Origin: UBA1479 sp964012715
GTDB lineage: Bacteria; Pseudomonadota; Alphaproteobacteria; Rhodospirillales; Casp-alpha2
Reading direction: 5' to 3'
Length of the DNA: 64,000 nucleotides
NCBI GenBank assembly: GCA_964012715.1
Contig: CAXGUG010000003.1
Location: 25,621 to 89,620 of the forward strand
Positions within the stretch are counted from its first letter, which is position 1. Each line of letters opens with the position of its first letter. The notes below the pieces were generated by a model, which worked only from the letters and a program-made list of their open reading frames with translations, was not told the origin of the DNA and ran no database searches. The translations under genes were made by a program, and so were the position numbers. Shown here in pieces: positions 17,617-26,550 of this stretch.

Positions 17617-18414
17617 ATGTTTTGGATGCGCACCCTTGGCGTGCCGGTTGTGGCCGCCCTGTTGCTCGCCGGTTGCCTGCAACTGTCGACGGCGCGGCGC
17701 GTGTCCGATCCGCCGAACAAGCCGCCCGCCGATCCGCTGGACGTCTATACCTTCCAGATCGACAAAGCGCGGGAGACCGGAGCCTGGATCGAGGGCGAGC
17801 AATGGATCGGCAAGGTTCCGGCCAAGCTGATCGACGATTACCGCCGCTGGTTCGAACCTCAGGCCCAGCATTTCCCGCCGCTGTGGATTTATGCCTCGGC
17901 CCGAAAGTTCCAGGACGGCGGCGATTATCTGAAAGCCGCCTATTGGTATATCGCCGCCCGTGAGCGGCAAATCCGCCAATTGCGCCGCTGCCGCGACGAC
18001 AGCGCCAAGGAACAATTGATCTGGGCCGATGGGGCGTTTGCCACTTTGCGGGCTGAAATGGGGCGCAATCCCGATCTGACGCGCTACGCCGCCAAGCACT
18101 CGTTTACCTGGCTGGATCTGCATCAGGATACGGATGCGGGGCTATTGGCGGCCTGCCTGCGCGGCGCGGCGGGGGCGGAGCGCTCGGCGAAAAAGGCGCG
18201 GCTGGTGCCCATCGACGGCGGCGGCGAAGGCAAGCGCAAGGCCTTTCGTCTGATCACCCCGCCGGTCGACAACCCGGCTGACTGGGTCGTCCCGGTCACG
18301 GAGATTTATGAAATTCGCACCTGGTCGCGTATCCTGATGAAGCAGGATGTCGCGAAGATTTTGGGCGAACCGGAACAGGAACCGCCCACGCCGACGGTCA
18401 CGCCTCTGCGCTGA
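17617..18414 (+). CDS. putative lipoprotein, function unknown
   Basis: The first 20 residues form a lipoprotein signal ending in LLLAGC (lipid-modified Cys at 20). The mature part (about 245 residues) is rich in aromatic residues and positively charged, for example DDYRRWFEPQAQHFPPLWIYASARKF and AAYWYIAARERQIRQL, and may contain helical repeats. No Asp follows Cys+1 (Leu instead), so outer-membrane sorting is plausible. I recognise no family. It lies 64 bp after the flavoprotein gene and 103 bp before another envelope protein gene on the same strand. Confidence 0.65.
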   Translation: MFWMRTLGVPVVAALLLAGCLQLSTARRVSDPPNKPPADPLDVYTFQIDKARETGAWIEGEQWIGKVPAKLIDDYRRWFEPQAQHFPPLWIYASARKFQDGGDYLKAAYWYIAARERQIRQLRRCRDDSAKEQLIWADGAFATLRAEMGRNPDLTRYAAKHSFTWLDLHQDTDAGLLAACLRGAAGAERSAKKARLVPIDGGGEGKRKAFRLITPPVDNPADWVVPVTEIYEIRTWSRILMKQDVAKILGEPEQEPPTPTVTPLR

Positions 18415-18517
18415 CAAATCGTGCGGGGAGGACTTTTTTAGCGGATTTCGAATACCCACGTGTGGTCCTGTGACCAAGCGCACTGCGGCTGCTTTGACGA
18501 GGGTTCAAGGATCAGGA

Positions 18518-19672
18518 ATGAGCAAACCGGCCTTTCCACAAACACCCGACGGCGTTACCGATTGGGACCGGGTGTTCGAGCACCCCGAAGACGGTTTGAT
18601 CGCCGTCATCGCCAGCGCCCCAAATGCGGCGGCGTTGCGCAATTGTTTGTTGGTGGTGATCCGGCAGCTCTACACCCGCAAGAACGATGAGCTGGAAATC
18701 GCCCAGTTGACCAATCAGATCGAAAGCCTGTTCGATGGCGCGGACGGTTTGCCGACCGAAGCCGCGGTCGGTTTGCTGCGCTCGATCAAGGAGCAGCGTA
18801 TCGCCAAGGCCGAGGCCTTTCTGGAGCGCAAGCGAGCCGGGAAGTCCGAACGGCGGAGCAAGGAACGCGGCCGGGGTGTGAAACGGGGGGCGTATCTCCT
18901 GTTCAAGAACCCGAAGTATCTGGCCATTACCACGGCGCTGGTGGCGGTCTTGGCGCTGGGCATGTTCATCCCATTGGAATTGTTCATGGGCGACGACGCA
19001 TCGCCGCCCGCCGATGGTGCGCCGACGACGGCGCCTGCGGCCATCCCGCCGGGTGAGAGTCCCCAGGCGGCAGGACAGCAGCCGGGATTGGGGCCGCTTC
19101 CTCCCGGACAATCCGGCAATGTTCAACCGGGCGCGGCGCAACCGGGCATGACGCAGCCCGGAATGACGCAGCCGGGAATGGCGCAGCCACCCGCTGCCGC
19201 GCCCGCGGGCGAACCCGTTCAGCCGCGGGCACCCGTCGTCATGCCGTTGCCGCCGTTCGACCCAAAGAAAGACGGCCCCGATGCGGAAGAGTATCCGCCG
19301 GTCGTTTTCTTCCGGCATGTCCCGATCCCGCGCAATTTCGGCGAACAACGTGCCGTCACGCCGATGGTTCTACCCGCGATCGTTTTGGCGGACCGAAAGG
19401 ACATCGGAAAGATCTGCGCCCAATCGCCGCTGATCTACAGCATGATGAACGTGGCGTTTTCGGATGCCCTGGCGGCCAAGTCCGAATTCAAGAAATGGGA
19501 CTTGGACCGCATCGGTCGGGACCTGGGCGGGCGGCTGAACCAGGAATTGGGCGAGCCGTTGGTGACGCGGTTCCTGCTGATCAGGGGCGCCAATCGCAAG
19601 ATCAGCGCCGGGACGAAGTGCTCCTTCGCCCCGAACTCCATGCTGCGTATGCTGGATGAATTTAAGAAGTAA
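18518..19672 (+). CDS. single-pass membrane protein with Pro/Gln/Gly-rich linker, function unknown
   Basis: Length 384 from ATG 18518. Residues 1-135 are a soluble, probably cytoplasmic domain ending in a very basic patch (KRAGKSERRSKERGRGVKR). One hydrophobic helix follows at about 138-160. Next is an 80-residue linker of Pro, Gly and Gln with repeats of QPGM/QPGA, then a conserved-looking C-terminal domain (about 250-384) with two Cys (KICAQSP, TKCSFAP) that could form a disulfide in the periplasm. The family is not recognised. The frame's earlier ATG at 18347 overlaps the lipoprotein gene and is not preferred. Confidence 0.65.
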   Translation: MSKPAFPQTPDGVTDWDRVFEHPEDGLIAVIASAPNAAALRNCLLVVIRQLYTRKNDELEIAQLTNQIESLFDGADGLPTEAAVGLLRSIKEQRIAKAEAFLERKRAGKSERRSKERGRGVKRGAYLLFKNPKYLAITTALVAVLALGMFIPLELFMGDDASPPADGAPTTAPAAIPPGESPQAAGQQPGLGPLPPGQSGNVQPGAAQPGMTQPGMTQPGMAQPPAAAPAGEPVQPRAPVVMPLPPFDPKKDGPDAEEYPPVVFFRHVPIPRNFGEQRAVTPMVLPAIVLADRKDIGKICAQSPLIYSMMNVAFSDALAAKSEFKKWDLDRIGRDLGGRLNQELGEPLVTRFLLIRGANRKISAGTKCSFAPNSMLRMLDEFKK

Positions 19673-19678
19673 CGGGAA

Positions 19679-20611
19679 CTAGGCGTCGGGTTCCGACGCC
19701 TTGATCGCGGCGATCGCCGTGGCGGCGAAGCGGGCTTCGGGCGGATCGGCGCGCGAGGTCAGGACGATCGGGACCTTGGCGCCCAGGACGATGCCTGCCG
19801 CCAGGCCGCTGTTGAAATAGACCAGCATTTTGAACAGGCCGTTGCCCATTTCGATATTGGGCACGACCAGAATGTCGGCATGTCCAGCGACGGGGCTGTC
19901 GATGCCTTTCAGTTCGGCGGCGGCCGGGGAAATGGCATTGTCGAAGGCGAACGGACCGTCGACAATTGCCCCGGTGATTTCTCCGGCGCGGGCGCGGTCG
20001 ACGATGGCTTTGGCCTGAATGCTCGACGGCATCGCCGGGATCGGGCTTTCCGTGCCGGAGAGCATGGCGACCTTGGGTTCCGGATTGCCCAACGCATGGG
20101 CCAGGTCGACCGCGTTGCGGACAATGTCCATCAGGGTGTTTTCATTGGGGTGTACGTTGACCGCGCCGTCGGTGATCATCAGCACCCGGTCGCTGCCCGG
20201 CACGGTCATATGAAAGACGTGGGACAGGCGACGGCCGACACGCAGGCCGCCGTCACGGGCGACCACTGCGGCCATCAAGGCGTCGGTATGGATATGCCCC
20301 TTCATCAGGGCCCGGACCTCGCCGTCGCGGGCCAGGGCCACGGCGGCGCGGGCGGCGGCGCCCTCGTCCTCTTCCGTCACGTTGACGACGCGGTAATCCG
20401 AAATGTCCCAACCCATGGTCTGGGCCAGGCTTTCGATCTCGTCCTGATCGCCGACCAGAACCGGATCGATCAAGCCCGCCTCGGTCGCCTGACGGGCGCT
20501 TTCCATGACCACCATGTTATCGGCCCCGGCCACGGCCATGGGCACGCGGTCCCGGCCTTTGGCCAGATCGAGAAGATATTGGGGGACTTCGAAGGGGACG
20601 GTGCTGAGCAT
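19679..20611 (-). CDS. phosphate acetyl/butyryltransferase-family protein
   Basis: Phosphotransacylase (310 residues) of the Pta/Ptb fold, expected to exchange acetyl or butyryl between phosphate and CoA. Motifs: LMKGHIHTDALMAAV, HVFHMTVPGSDRVLMITDGAVNV and the closing NSGLAAGIVLGAKVPIVLTSRAD. The catalytic domain alone is present. Its neighbour xsc makes acetyl phosphate from sulfoacetaldehyde, so conversion of that to acetyl-CoA is the natural role. However, a methyltransferase gene and a terminator separate it from xsc, so it may have its own promoter. It converges with the membrane protein gene, leaving a 6-bp gap. Confidence 0.88.
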   Translation of the reverse strand: MLSTVPFEVPQYLLDLAKGRDRVPMAVAGADNMVVMESARQATEAGLIDPVLVGDQDEIESLAQTMGWDISDYRVVNVTEEDEGAAARAAVALARDGEVRALMKGHIHTDALMAAVVARDGGLRVGRRLSHVFHMTVPGSDRVLMITDGAVNVHPNENTLMDIVRNAVDLAHALGNPEPKVAMLSGTESPIPAMPSSIQAKAIVDRARAGEITGAIVDGPFAFDNAISPAAAELKGIDSPVAGHADILVVPNIEMGNGLFKMLVYFNSGLAAGIVLGAKVPIVLTSRADPPEARFAATAIAAIKASEPDA

Positions 20612-20661
20612 TCCGATAACCTATCCTAATTCGTTCGGTCTCTTGAGGAAAAATTCGGGCT

Positions 20662-21261
20662 TCACGCGGACTTGGCCTGGGCCAGAAGCACGGACTGTTG
20701 ATGGCATTCCGGGTCTTCGAACGTGAAGCGGACAATGCCGATGCCTAGGCCTGCGAGGACCTGTCTGTATTCGTCAGGCGCCAAGCTGGAATGATAGACG
20801 GGATCGTCGCCGACGGTGCCGGCGACTTCTCCTGCTTGCGGGCCCACGGTCAGCATCAACGCGCCGCCGGGTCTAAGGTGTGCCGCAAGCTTGGGTAGGA
20901 CGGCGCGTTGTTCGTCCTGGCGCAGGTGGAAAAAACTGTTCCAGCCGATGATCCCATCGAACGTTTCCGGCAGGGAAAGCGTCCGCATGTCGGCCAGGCG
21001 CCAATCGCCTGAGGGAAACCGCTCCCGCGCGATGTCGAGCATCGCCGTCGAAGCATCGACACCGACAACGTCGAAGCCTTGCGCGGTCATGTAGCGGGCG
21101 ACGGGATCGCCGCTGCCGCAACCCAGATCCAGAACATTCCCCTCTGGCGGTAGCAGGCTCAGAAAACGGTCCAGCCACACCCGTTCGTGCAGCCCCTTCG
21201 CGCGTTCTGTGTCGAACCGTCGGGCGTTGCGTTCGTAGACGGTTTGCGTCGTCGCCGCCAT
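20662..21261 (-). CDS. class I SAM-dependent methyltransferase
   Basis: Soluble methyltransferase of 199 residues. VLDLGCGSGDPVARY is motif I (SAM binding), VVGVDASTAMLDIAR the acidic strand-2 motif, and LRPGGALMLTVG motif III. The sequence resembles the UbiE/TehB-like methyltransferase_25 group. The ATG at 21261 is preferred; a TTG at 21291 in the same frame is possible, and neither has a clear ribosome site. It lies between xsc and the phosphotransacylase gene on the same strand but behind a strong terminator. Substrate unknown. Confidence 0.82.
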   Translation of the reverse strand: MAATTQTVYERNARRFDTERAKGLHERVWLDRFLSLLPPEGNVLDLGCGSGDPVARYMTAQGFDVVGVDASTAMLDIARERFPSGDWRLADMRTLSLPETFDGIIGWNSFFHLRQDEQRAVLPKLAAHLRPGGALMLTVGPQAGEVAGTVGDDPVYHSSLAPDEYRQVLAGLGIGIVRFTFEDPECHQQSVLLAQAKSA

Positions 21262-21364
21262 AGCTGTGAGATCAGGATCAGGATCGGGCAAGGTAGGACT
21301 ATCGCTTCGATCAGGGGTGTTCGGCTTGGCTGTCCGGGATGTCCGCAGTATCCGGAAATAAAGA

Positions 21365-21395
21365 CGCCGGGGAAAGGTTCACCCTTTCCCCGGCG
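21365..21395 (-). terminator. rho-independent terminator of xsc
   Basis: A perfect 13-bp stem (CGCCGGGGAAAGG / CCTTTCCCCGGCG) around a 5-nt loop is followed on the minus strand by TCTTTATTT. It lies 36 bp after the xsc stop and before the methyltransferase gene, so xsc should be transcribed largely on its own. Confidence 0.85.
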
Positions 21396-21430
21396 ATCTT
21401 ATGCGTAGGCGGTAGGCTTTCGCTCAGGGC

Positions 21431-23215
21431 TTAGACGGCACCCTTCTGCGGGCGCATGTCGGCGGCGCTGATGCCGGCGACTTCGACCGGGGCCTTCATG
21501 GCGTCGCGGCGGAACGGCTCGCCCAGTTCCTGGTTCAGGATCACTTCGATGAAGGTCGTGACCTTGTTTTCCATCTGATCCTTCACGGCCGCGTCCAGGG
21601 CTTCGGTCAGTTCCTGCATGGTCGTGACCTGCACGCCCTTGAGGCCACAGGCTTCGGCGATCTTGGCGTACTGAACGTCGAGGTCCAGTTCGGTGCCGAC
21701 GAAGTTGTCCTGGTACCACAGGGTCGTGTTGCGCTTTTCAGCACCCCACTGGTAGTTGCGGAAGATGATCATCGTGATCGCCGGCCATTCGTCACGGCCG
21801 CAGGCGGTCATTTCGTTCATCGAGATGCCGAAGGCGCCGTCACCGGCAAAGCCCACGACCGGGGTGTCCGGATTGGCGATCTTGGCGCCCGTGATCGACG
21901 GGAAGCCGTAACCGCAGGGGCCGAACAGGCCCGGGGCCAGATACTTGCGGCCCTGCTCAAAGGTCGGATAGGCGTTGCCGATGGCGCAGTTGTTGCCGAT
22001 GTCCGACGAGATGATGGCTTCGCGCGGCAGGGCGGCCTGAATGGCGCGCCAGGCTTTGCGGGGCGACATCCGCTCCGGGTGCTTGTTGCGCGCACGCTCG
22101 TTCCAGGTGGTGCCCGGATCGTCGTCTTCGTGGTCCATGGAGGTCAGTTCCTGGGCCCAGCGCGATTTGGTGGTCGAGATCAGGTCTTCGCGTTCCTTGC
22201 GGCCCGCGTTGCCCGCTTCGGCGGACAGGCTGGCCAGGATCTGTTCGGCGACCTGCTTGGCATCGCCCTGGATGGCGACGTCGACCTTTTTGGTCAGGCC
22301 GATACGGCTGGCGTTGATGTCGACCTGGATGATCTTGGCGTTCTTCGGCCAGTAATCGATGCCGTAGCCCGGCAGGGTCGAGAACGGGTTGAGGCGCGTG
22401 CCCAGGGCCAGAACGACGTCGGCCTTGGCGATCAGTTCCATGCCCGCCTTGGAGCCGTTGTAGCCCAGCGGACCGGCGAACAGCGGGTGCGAGCCCGGGA
22501 AGGCGTCGTTGTGCTGATAGCCGCAGCAGACCGGAGCGGACAGACGCTCGGCAAGGGCCTTGGAGGCGTCGATGCCGCCCGCCAGAACCACGCCGGCGCC
22601 GTTCAGGATGACCGGGAACTTGGCCGAGGACAGCAGCTTGGCGGCGTCGGCGATGGCGCTCTTGCCGCCCGAGGGGCGTTCGATTTCGATGACCTGCGGC
22701 AGTTCGATGTCGACGATCTGGGTCCAGAAATCACGCGGCACGTTGATCTGCGCCGGGGCGGAACCACGCCAAGCTTCGGTGATCACGCGGTTCAGAACCT
22801 CGGCGATGCGGGTCGGGTCGCGGACTTCTTCCTGATAGCAGACCATGTCTTCGAACAACTTCATCTGCGGGATTTCCTGGAAGCCGCCCTGACCGATGGT
22901 CTTGTTGGCGGCCTGCGGGGTGACCAGCAGCATCGGGGTGTGGTTCCAATAGGCGGTCTTGACCGGGGTCACGAAGTTGGTGATGCCGGGGCCGTTCTGG
23001 GCGACGCACATCGCCATCTTGCCCGACGAACGGGTGAAGCCGTCGGCCATCATCCCGGCGTTGCATTCATGGGCGCAGTCCCAGAAGGTGATGCCCGCCT
23101 TGGGGAACAGGTCCGAGATCGGCATCATGGCCGACCCGATGATGCCGAAGGCATGCTCGATGCCGTGCATCTGAAGAACCTTAACGAAGGCCTCTTCGGT
23201 GTTCATTTTCGTCAT
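21431..23215 (-). CDS. xsc: sulfoacetaldehyde acetyltransferase
   Basis: Thiamine-diphosphate enzyme that splits sulfoacetaldehyde with phosphate into acetyl phosphate and sulfite, the desulfonation step of taurine and other C2 sulfonates. The ATG at 23215 (MTKMNTEEAFVKVLQ) has GGGAGGAT in front; a longer frame from 23443 has none. Length 594 fits Xsc. FWDCAHECNAGMMADGF carries the ThDP-activating Glu, GFAGDGAFGISMNEM the ThDP/Mg motif, and IIFRNYQWGAEKRNTTLWYQ is the Xsc-specific C-terminal signature. Upstream lie a MocR/TauR-type regulator and, divergently, an aminotransferase. Sulfite formed must be oxidised or exported by genes outside this stretch. Confidence 0.95.
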   Translation of the reverse strand: MTKMNTEEAFVKVLQMHGIEHAFGIIGSAMMPISDLFPKAGITFWDCAHECNAGMMADGFTRSSGKMAMCVAQNGPGITNFVTPVKTAYWNHTPMLLVTPQAANKTIGQGGFQEIPQMKLFEDMVCYQEEVRDPTRIAEVLNRVITEAWRGSAPAQINVPRDFWTQIVDIELPQVIEIERPSGGKSAIADAAKLLSSAKFPVILNGAGVVLAGGIDASKALAERLSAPVCCGYQHNDAFPGSHPLFAGPLGYNGSKAGMELIAKADVVLALGTRLNPFSTLPGYGIDYWPKNAKIIQVDINASRIGLTKKVDVAIQGDAKQVAEQILASLSAEAGNAGRKEREDLISTTKSRWAQELTSMDHEDDDPGTTWNERARNKHPERMSPRKAWRAIQAALPREAIISSDIGNNCAIGNAYPTFEQGRKYLAPGLFGPCGYGFPSITGAKIANPDTPVVGFAGDGAFGISMNEMTACGRDEWPAITMIIFRNYQWGAEKRNTTLWYQDNFVGTELDLDVQYAKIAEACGLKGVQVTTMQELTEALDAAVKDQMENKVTTFIEVILNQELGEPFRRDAMKAPVEVAGISAADMRPQKGAV

Positions 23216-23463
23216 TGCTTGGGATCCTCCCGTAAGCGTTTCGCCGGGCACGGCATTCGCCGCAGTGCGCCCGGCATTGGTTGTTGTTGCCAGAGTTATA
23301 GCATTCATCGCGCTGGCTTGCCCCGGTCGCGTAACGTCTCGAAACGTAAAGACGCGCAGGGCCCGGGAGCCTGCAATCCATAGGTCTTTGGTAGGGCCTG
23401 ATGGGACTATGCAGTAGGGCCAGTTTCGGGCAATTCGACGCACCAGAACGCGGTAATGAGCTT

Positions 23464-23487
23464 AAATTGTCTCATTTATGACAATTT
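23464..23487. promoter_or_regulatory. inverted repeat upstream of xsc
   Basis: AAATTGTC-N8-GACAATTT is a perfect 8-bp inverted repeat in the AT-rich core of the 301-bp gap between the regulator stop and the xsc ATG, about 250 bp before the latter. The size suits a dimeric regulator site. Nothing else was found in this gap. Confidence 0.4.
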
Positions 23488-23516
23488 TGCATCATTTTGG
23501 GACCAATGGGCGGTGG

Positions 23517-24998
23517 TCAGGTTCCGCGTTTGACGATATCGGCCAACAGGCGGATGCCCGGCTCGATCCGTTCAGTCGCGATCGAGGAGAAACCCAGCCG
23601 GAAATGGTTCTTGGGCGCGTTCTTGCGGGCGAAGTTGACGCGGCCCGGCTCGATGATCAGGCCGTCGTCCAAGGCGCGGTCGGCCAGCCGTCCGGCATCG
23701 AAGCCGTCAGGCCCGCTGACCCAATAGCTGGTTCCGCCGAAGGTCGGGGCCTGGGACCAGCCGGGCAGGTGCTCGGCCAGGGCGTCGCCCATGATCTTCC
23801 ACCGTTCCCGGTAGGCCTTCTGAAGCTTATGGACCAGGCTGTCGTGATGGCCGAGCGCCAGGAACAGGGCCGCCGTGCGCTGGTTGTTGTTGGGCGCGTG
23901 GCGCAGCATCAGGCGGCGCAGGGCGCGGGCTTCGCGGATCAGCGGCGCCGGACCGACCAGATAGCCCAGGCGCAGGCCCGGAAACAGCGTCTTGGAGAGG
24001 GAGCCGACATAGATCACGCGTCCCGCCGCATCCATGGATTTCAGCGCGGGGGTCGGTTCCGACACATAATTGGTTTCCCATTCGTAATCGTCTTCGATGA
24101 TCACGAAGTCCTGATCCTCGGCGCGGGCCAGAAGTTCCTGCCGTCGGGATTTGGGCATGGTCACCGTGGTCGGGGCTTGGTGCGAGGGCGTGACGAAGGC
24201 CAGATCGCAGCCGTTCAGCCGCTCGTCGGCGGGCAGGCCGTGCTGATCGACGGGAATCGGTTCCACATGATCGGTCTTCAGGCCGAAGATGTTGCGCACG
24301 TCGGGATAACCCGGGTCCTCGATGGCGACGCGGGTGTCCGGCGCGACCAACAAGGCGGCCAGGATATAAAGCGCGTTCTGCGCCCCCAGGGTGACCAGGA
24401 CTTCGTCCTCGCGGGCCAGGATGCCCCGGCGCGGCAGCAGGCGCGTTTGAATTTGTTCGATCAGCATCGGATCGTCGGCGGCCAAGGCGTCGCCGGTCCA
24501 GGCATCCATGCCCTTGCGGCCCAAAGCCTGGCGCGAACAATCGCGCCATTGCGCGATCGGGAACAGGGATTGATCGACCTGCCCATAGATGAAGGGGTAG
24601 GGGTAGGTCAGCCAGTTGCCCGGCTTTTCCACGTTCGATTGGTGCGACGGATGCACCCGGAACCGGTTGTTCCAGTCGGGCCCGGCGTCGGGTCGTGCGT
24701 CGCTGGGTTGAACCGGTGGGGCGGCGGGTTCGTCGGCGCGCCCGTCCAGAATATCGTCGGCGACGTAGAAGCCCGATCGTTCGCGCGATTCAAGGTAGCC
24801 GTCGTCGACCAACCCCTGATAGGCCAGGACCACGGTATTGCGCGAAACGCCCAGGCTTTTGGCCAGTTTTCGTGACGACGGCAGTGGGTCGCCCGGCGGC
24901 AATTGGCGGCCGAGAATGGCCGAAACCAGCATTTCCCGTATCTGCCCCTGGATCGAAATATTGGGCCGTCGGTCCAGATGAAATATGCCGTCGCGCAT
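23517..24998 (-). CDS. MocR-type GntR/aminotransferase regulator, probable TauR
   Basis: Length 493. The N-terminal GntR winged helix (about 12-85) reads GDPLPSSRKLAKSLGVSRNTV and ERSGFYVADDI. The C-terminal region (about 120-490) is a fold-type I aminotransferase domain; ILVTLGAQNALYILAALLV, DDYEWETNYV and GSLSKTLFPGLRLGYLVGP (PLP-binding Lys) are all intact. MocR proteins use PLP plus an amino compound as co-effectors; TauR of Rhodobacter does so for taurine. Position between xsc and a divergent aminotransferase gene makes the same role likely. Repeated TGG-type boxes in the divergent gap are possible binding sites. Other effectors such as beta-alanine or GABA cannot be excluded. Confidence 0.88.
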   Translation of the reverse strand: MRDGIFHLDRRPNISIQGQIREMLVSAILGRQLPPGDPLPSSRKLAKSLGVSRNTVVLAYQGLVDDGYLESRERSGFYVADDILDGRADEPAAPPVQPSDARPDAGPDWNNRFRVHPSHQSNVEKPGNWLTYPYPFIYGQVDQSLFPIAQWRDCSRQALGRKGMDAWTGDALAADDPMLIEQIQTRLLPRRGILAREDEVLVTLGAQNALYILAALLVAPDTRVAIEDPGYPDVRNIFGLKTDHVEPIPVDQHGLPADERLNGCDLAFVTPSHQAPTTVTMPKSRRQELLARAEDQDFVIIEDDYEWETNYVSEPTPALKSMDAAGRVIYVGSLSKTLFPGLRLGYLVGPAPLIREARALRRLMLRHAPNNNQRTAALFLALGHHDSLVHKLQKAYRERWKIMGDALAEHLPGWSQAPTFGGTSYWVSGPDGFDAGRLADRALDDGLIIEPGRVNFARKNAPKNHFRLGFSSIATERIEPGIRLLADIVKRGT

Positions 24999-25030
24999 GT
25001 CCGCCTATTCGTCTGCAATTTAGCGAAAAG

Positions 25031-25096
25031 TGGTCCAAGAAATCGCCCGCGCTGGCTCTAACATGGTGCCAAGGGCCAAGATTACGATGGTGCCAA
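25031..25096. promoter_or_regulatory. cluster of direct repeats, candidate MocR/TauR operator
   Basis: Between the divergent regulator and aminotransferase genes lie two exact copies of ATGGTGCCAA (25063-25072 and 25087-25096) and two degenerate ones, TGGTCCAAG at 25031 and TGGCTCTAA at 25053. Starts of the TGG cores are 22, 11 and 24 bp apart, close to helical turns. MocR-family proteins typically bind direct repeats in such gaps. Confidence 0.5.
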
Positions 25097-25215
25097 TCAC
25101 CTGACAACCCTGACGGCATCGATGCTTGGGGGGGATCGCCTGCGAGATCGATCGATTTCCCCGGCCGGGGAGGATTTTGCCGTGCCTTTCGGCCACGCCT
25201 TTTGGAGGAACGACC

Positions 25216-26526
25216 ATGGAATACAACACCAATTCCCTTGAAGAGAACTGGATGCCCTTCACCGGCAACCGGGACTTCAAGAAAAGCCCCCGTCTCGTCG
25301 TGCGTGGCGAAGGCATCCATTATTACGATCACAAGGGCGGCAAGATCCTCGACGGCTCGTCGGGTCTGTTCTGCTGCCCGCTGGGGCATGGCCGCAAGGA
25401 AATCGCCGAAGCCGTTTACGAACAGCTTCTGGAAAACGATTACACCCCGCCGTTCCAGATGGGCCACCCCGGCGCCTTCGATCTGGCGCAGCGCGTCGCC
25501 CGGATCACGCCGGAGCCGATGAACCATATCTTCTTCGCTAACTCCGGCTCGGAAGCCATCGACTCGGCGCTGAAGATCGCCATGGCCTATCACCGCGCCA
25601 AGGGTCAGGGGCAGCGCACCCGCTTCGTCAGCCGCGAGCGCGCCTACCACGGCGTCAACATTGGCGGCACCTCGCTGGCCGGGATGGTCAAGAATCGCGA
25701 AACCTTCTCGGGCGTGATGCCGGGTGTCGTTCACATGCGCCACACCTGGGACCCGTCGGCCCCCTTCACCCAGGGCCAGCCGGAAAAGGGCGCGGAGTTG
25801 GCCGACGACCTGCAGCGCATTTGCGAGAACCTGGGCGGATCGACCATCGCCGCCTGCTTCGTCGAGCCGATCGCCGGGTCGACCGGCTGTCTGGTTCCGC
25901 CCAAGGGTTATCTGGAACGCCTGCGCGAAATCTGCGATGCCCATGGCATCCTGCTGGTGTTCGATGAAGTCATCACCGGCTTCGGCCGCACGGGCGCGCC
26001 GTTCGCGGCCCAGGCCTTCGGCGTGACGCCGGACCTGATGACCATGGCCAAGGCCATCACCAACGGCTGTCAGCCGATGGGCGCCATCGCGGTCAAGGAC
26101 GAGATCTACGAAACGATCATCAACGCCGCCCCGGAAAACGCCATCGAGCTGTTCCACGGCTATACCTATTCGTCGCACCCGGCGGCTTGTGCCGCGGGCG
26201 TCGCGGTTCAGAAGATCTATGAAGAAGACAACACCTTCGAAAAGGCGGCCGGTCTGGTCGATCACTTCCAGAAGGCGTTGTATTCCCTCGAAGGGATGGA
26301 TTGCCTGGCCGACATTCGCGGCTACGGCATGATCGGCGCGATCGAGCTGAAGGCCAAGGGTGCGCCCGGCGCGCTGGGCACCCAGTTCCAGAAAGACCTG
26401 TTCTGGCGGGGCCTGCACGTGAAGTTCACGGGCGACAGCGGCATCGTCGCCCCGGCCTTCGTCGCCACCCCGGCGGACATCGACGCCATGATCGGCACCC
26501 TGCGCGAGGCCTTGGAAGAGATCTAA
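25216..26526 (+). CDS. omega-amino acid:pyruvate aminotransferase family, probably taurine:pyruvate aminotransferase
   Basis: PLP enzyme of class III (436 residues). ENWMPFTGNRDFKKSPRLVV and SSGLFCCPLGHGRKEI match omega-amino acid:pyruvate (beta-alanine type) aminotransferases; FANSGSEAIDSALK, LLVFDEVITGFGRTG and MAKAITNGCQPMGA (PLP Lys in MAKA) are the cofactor motifs. With Xsc next door the likely reaction is taurine + pyruvate to sulfoacetaldehyde + alanine. By sequence alone beta-alanine or a polyamine could be the donor. The ATG follows GGAGGAA. It is divergent from the MocR regulator and ends at a strong terminator. Confidence 0.88.
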   Translation: MEYNTNSLEENWMPFTGNRDFKKSPRLVVRGEGIHYYDHKGGKILDGSSGLFCCPLGHGRKEIAEAVYEQLLENDYTPPFQMGHPGAFDLAQRVARITPEPMNHIFFANSGSEAIDSALKIAMAYHRAKGQGQRTRFVSRERAYHGVNIGGTSLAGMVKNRETFSGVMPGVVHMRHTWDPSAPFTQGQPEKGAELADDLQRICENLGGSTIAACFVEPIAGSTGCLVPPKGYLERLREICDAHGILLVFDEVITGFGRTGAPFAAQAFGVTPDLMTMAKAITNGCQPMGAIAVKDEIYETIINAAPENAIELFHGYTYSSHPAACAAGVAVQKIYEEDNTFEKAAGLVDHFQKALYSLEGMDCLADIRGYGMIGAIELKAKGAPGALGTQFQKDLFWRGLHVKFTGDSGIVAPAFVATPADIDAMIGTLREALEEI

Positions 26527-26550
26527 GGCCGGGCATCAGCCGGACGAAAT

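Noticed and set aside
19120..19200. Short repeats in the QPGM-rich part as a CRISPR or tandem-repeat element
   Set aside because: They are in-frame codon repeats of a coding linker, without spacers or a fixed repeat length.
23216..23443. Extended N terminus of xsc from 23443
   Set aside because: The extra 76 residues lack similarity to Xsc, and the ATG at 23215 has an excellent ribosome site.
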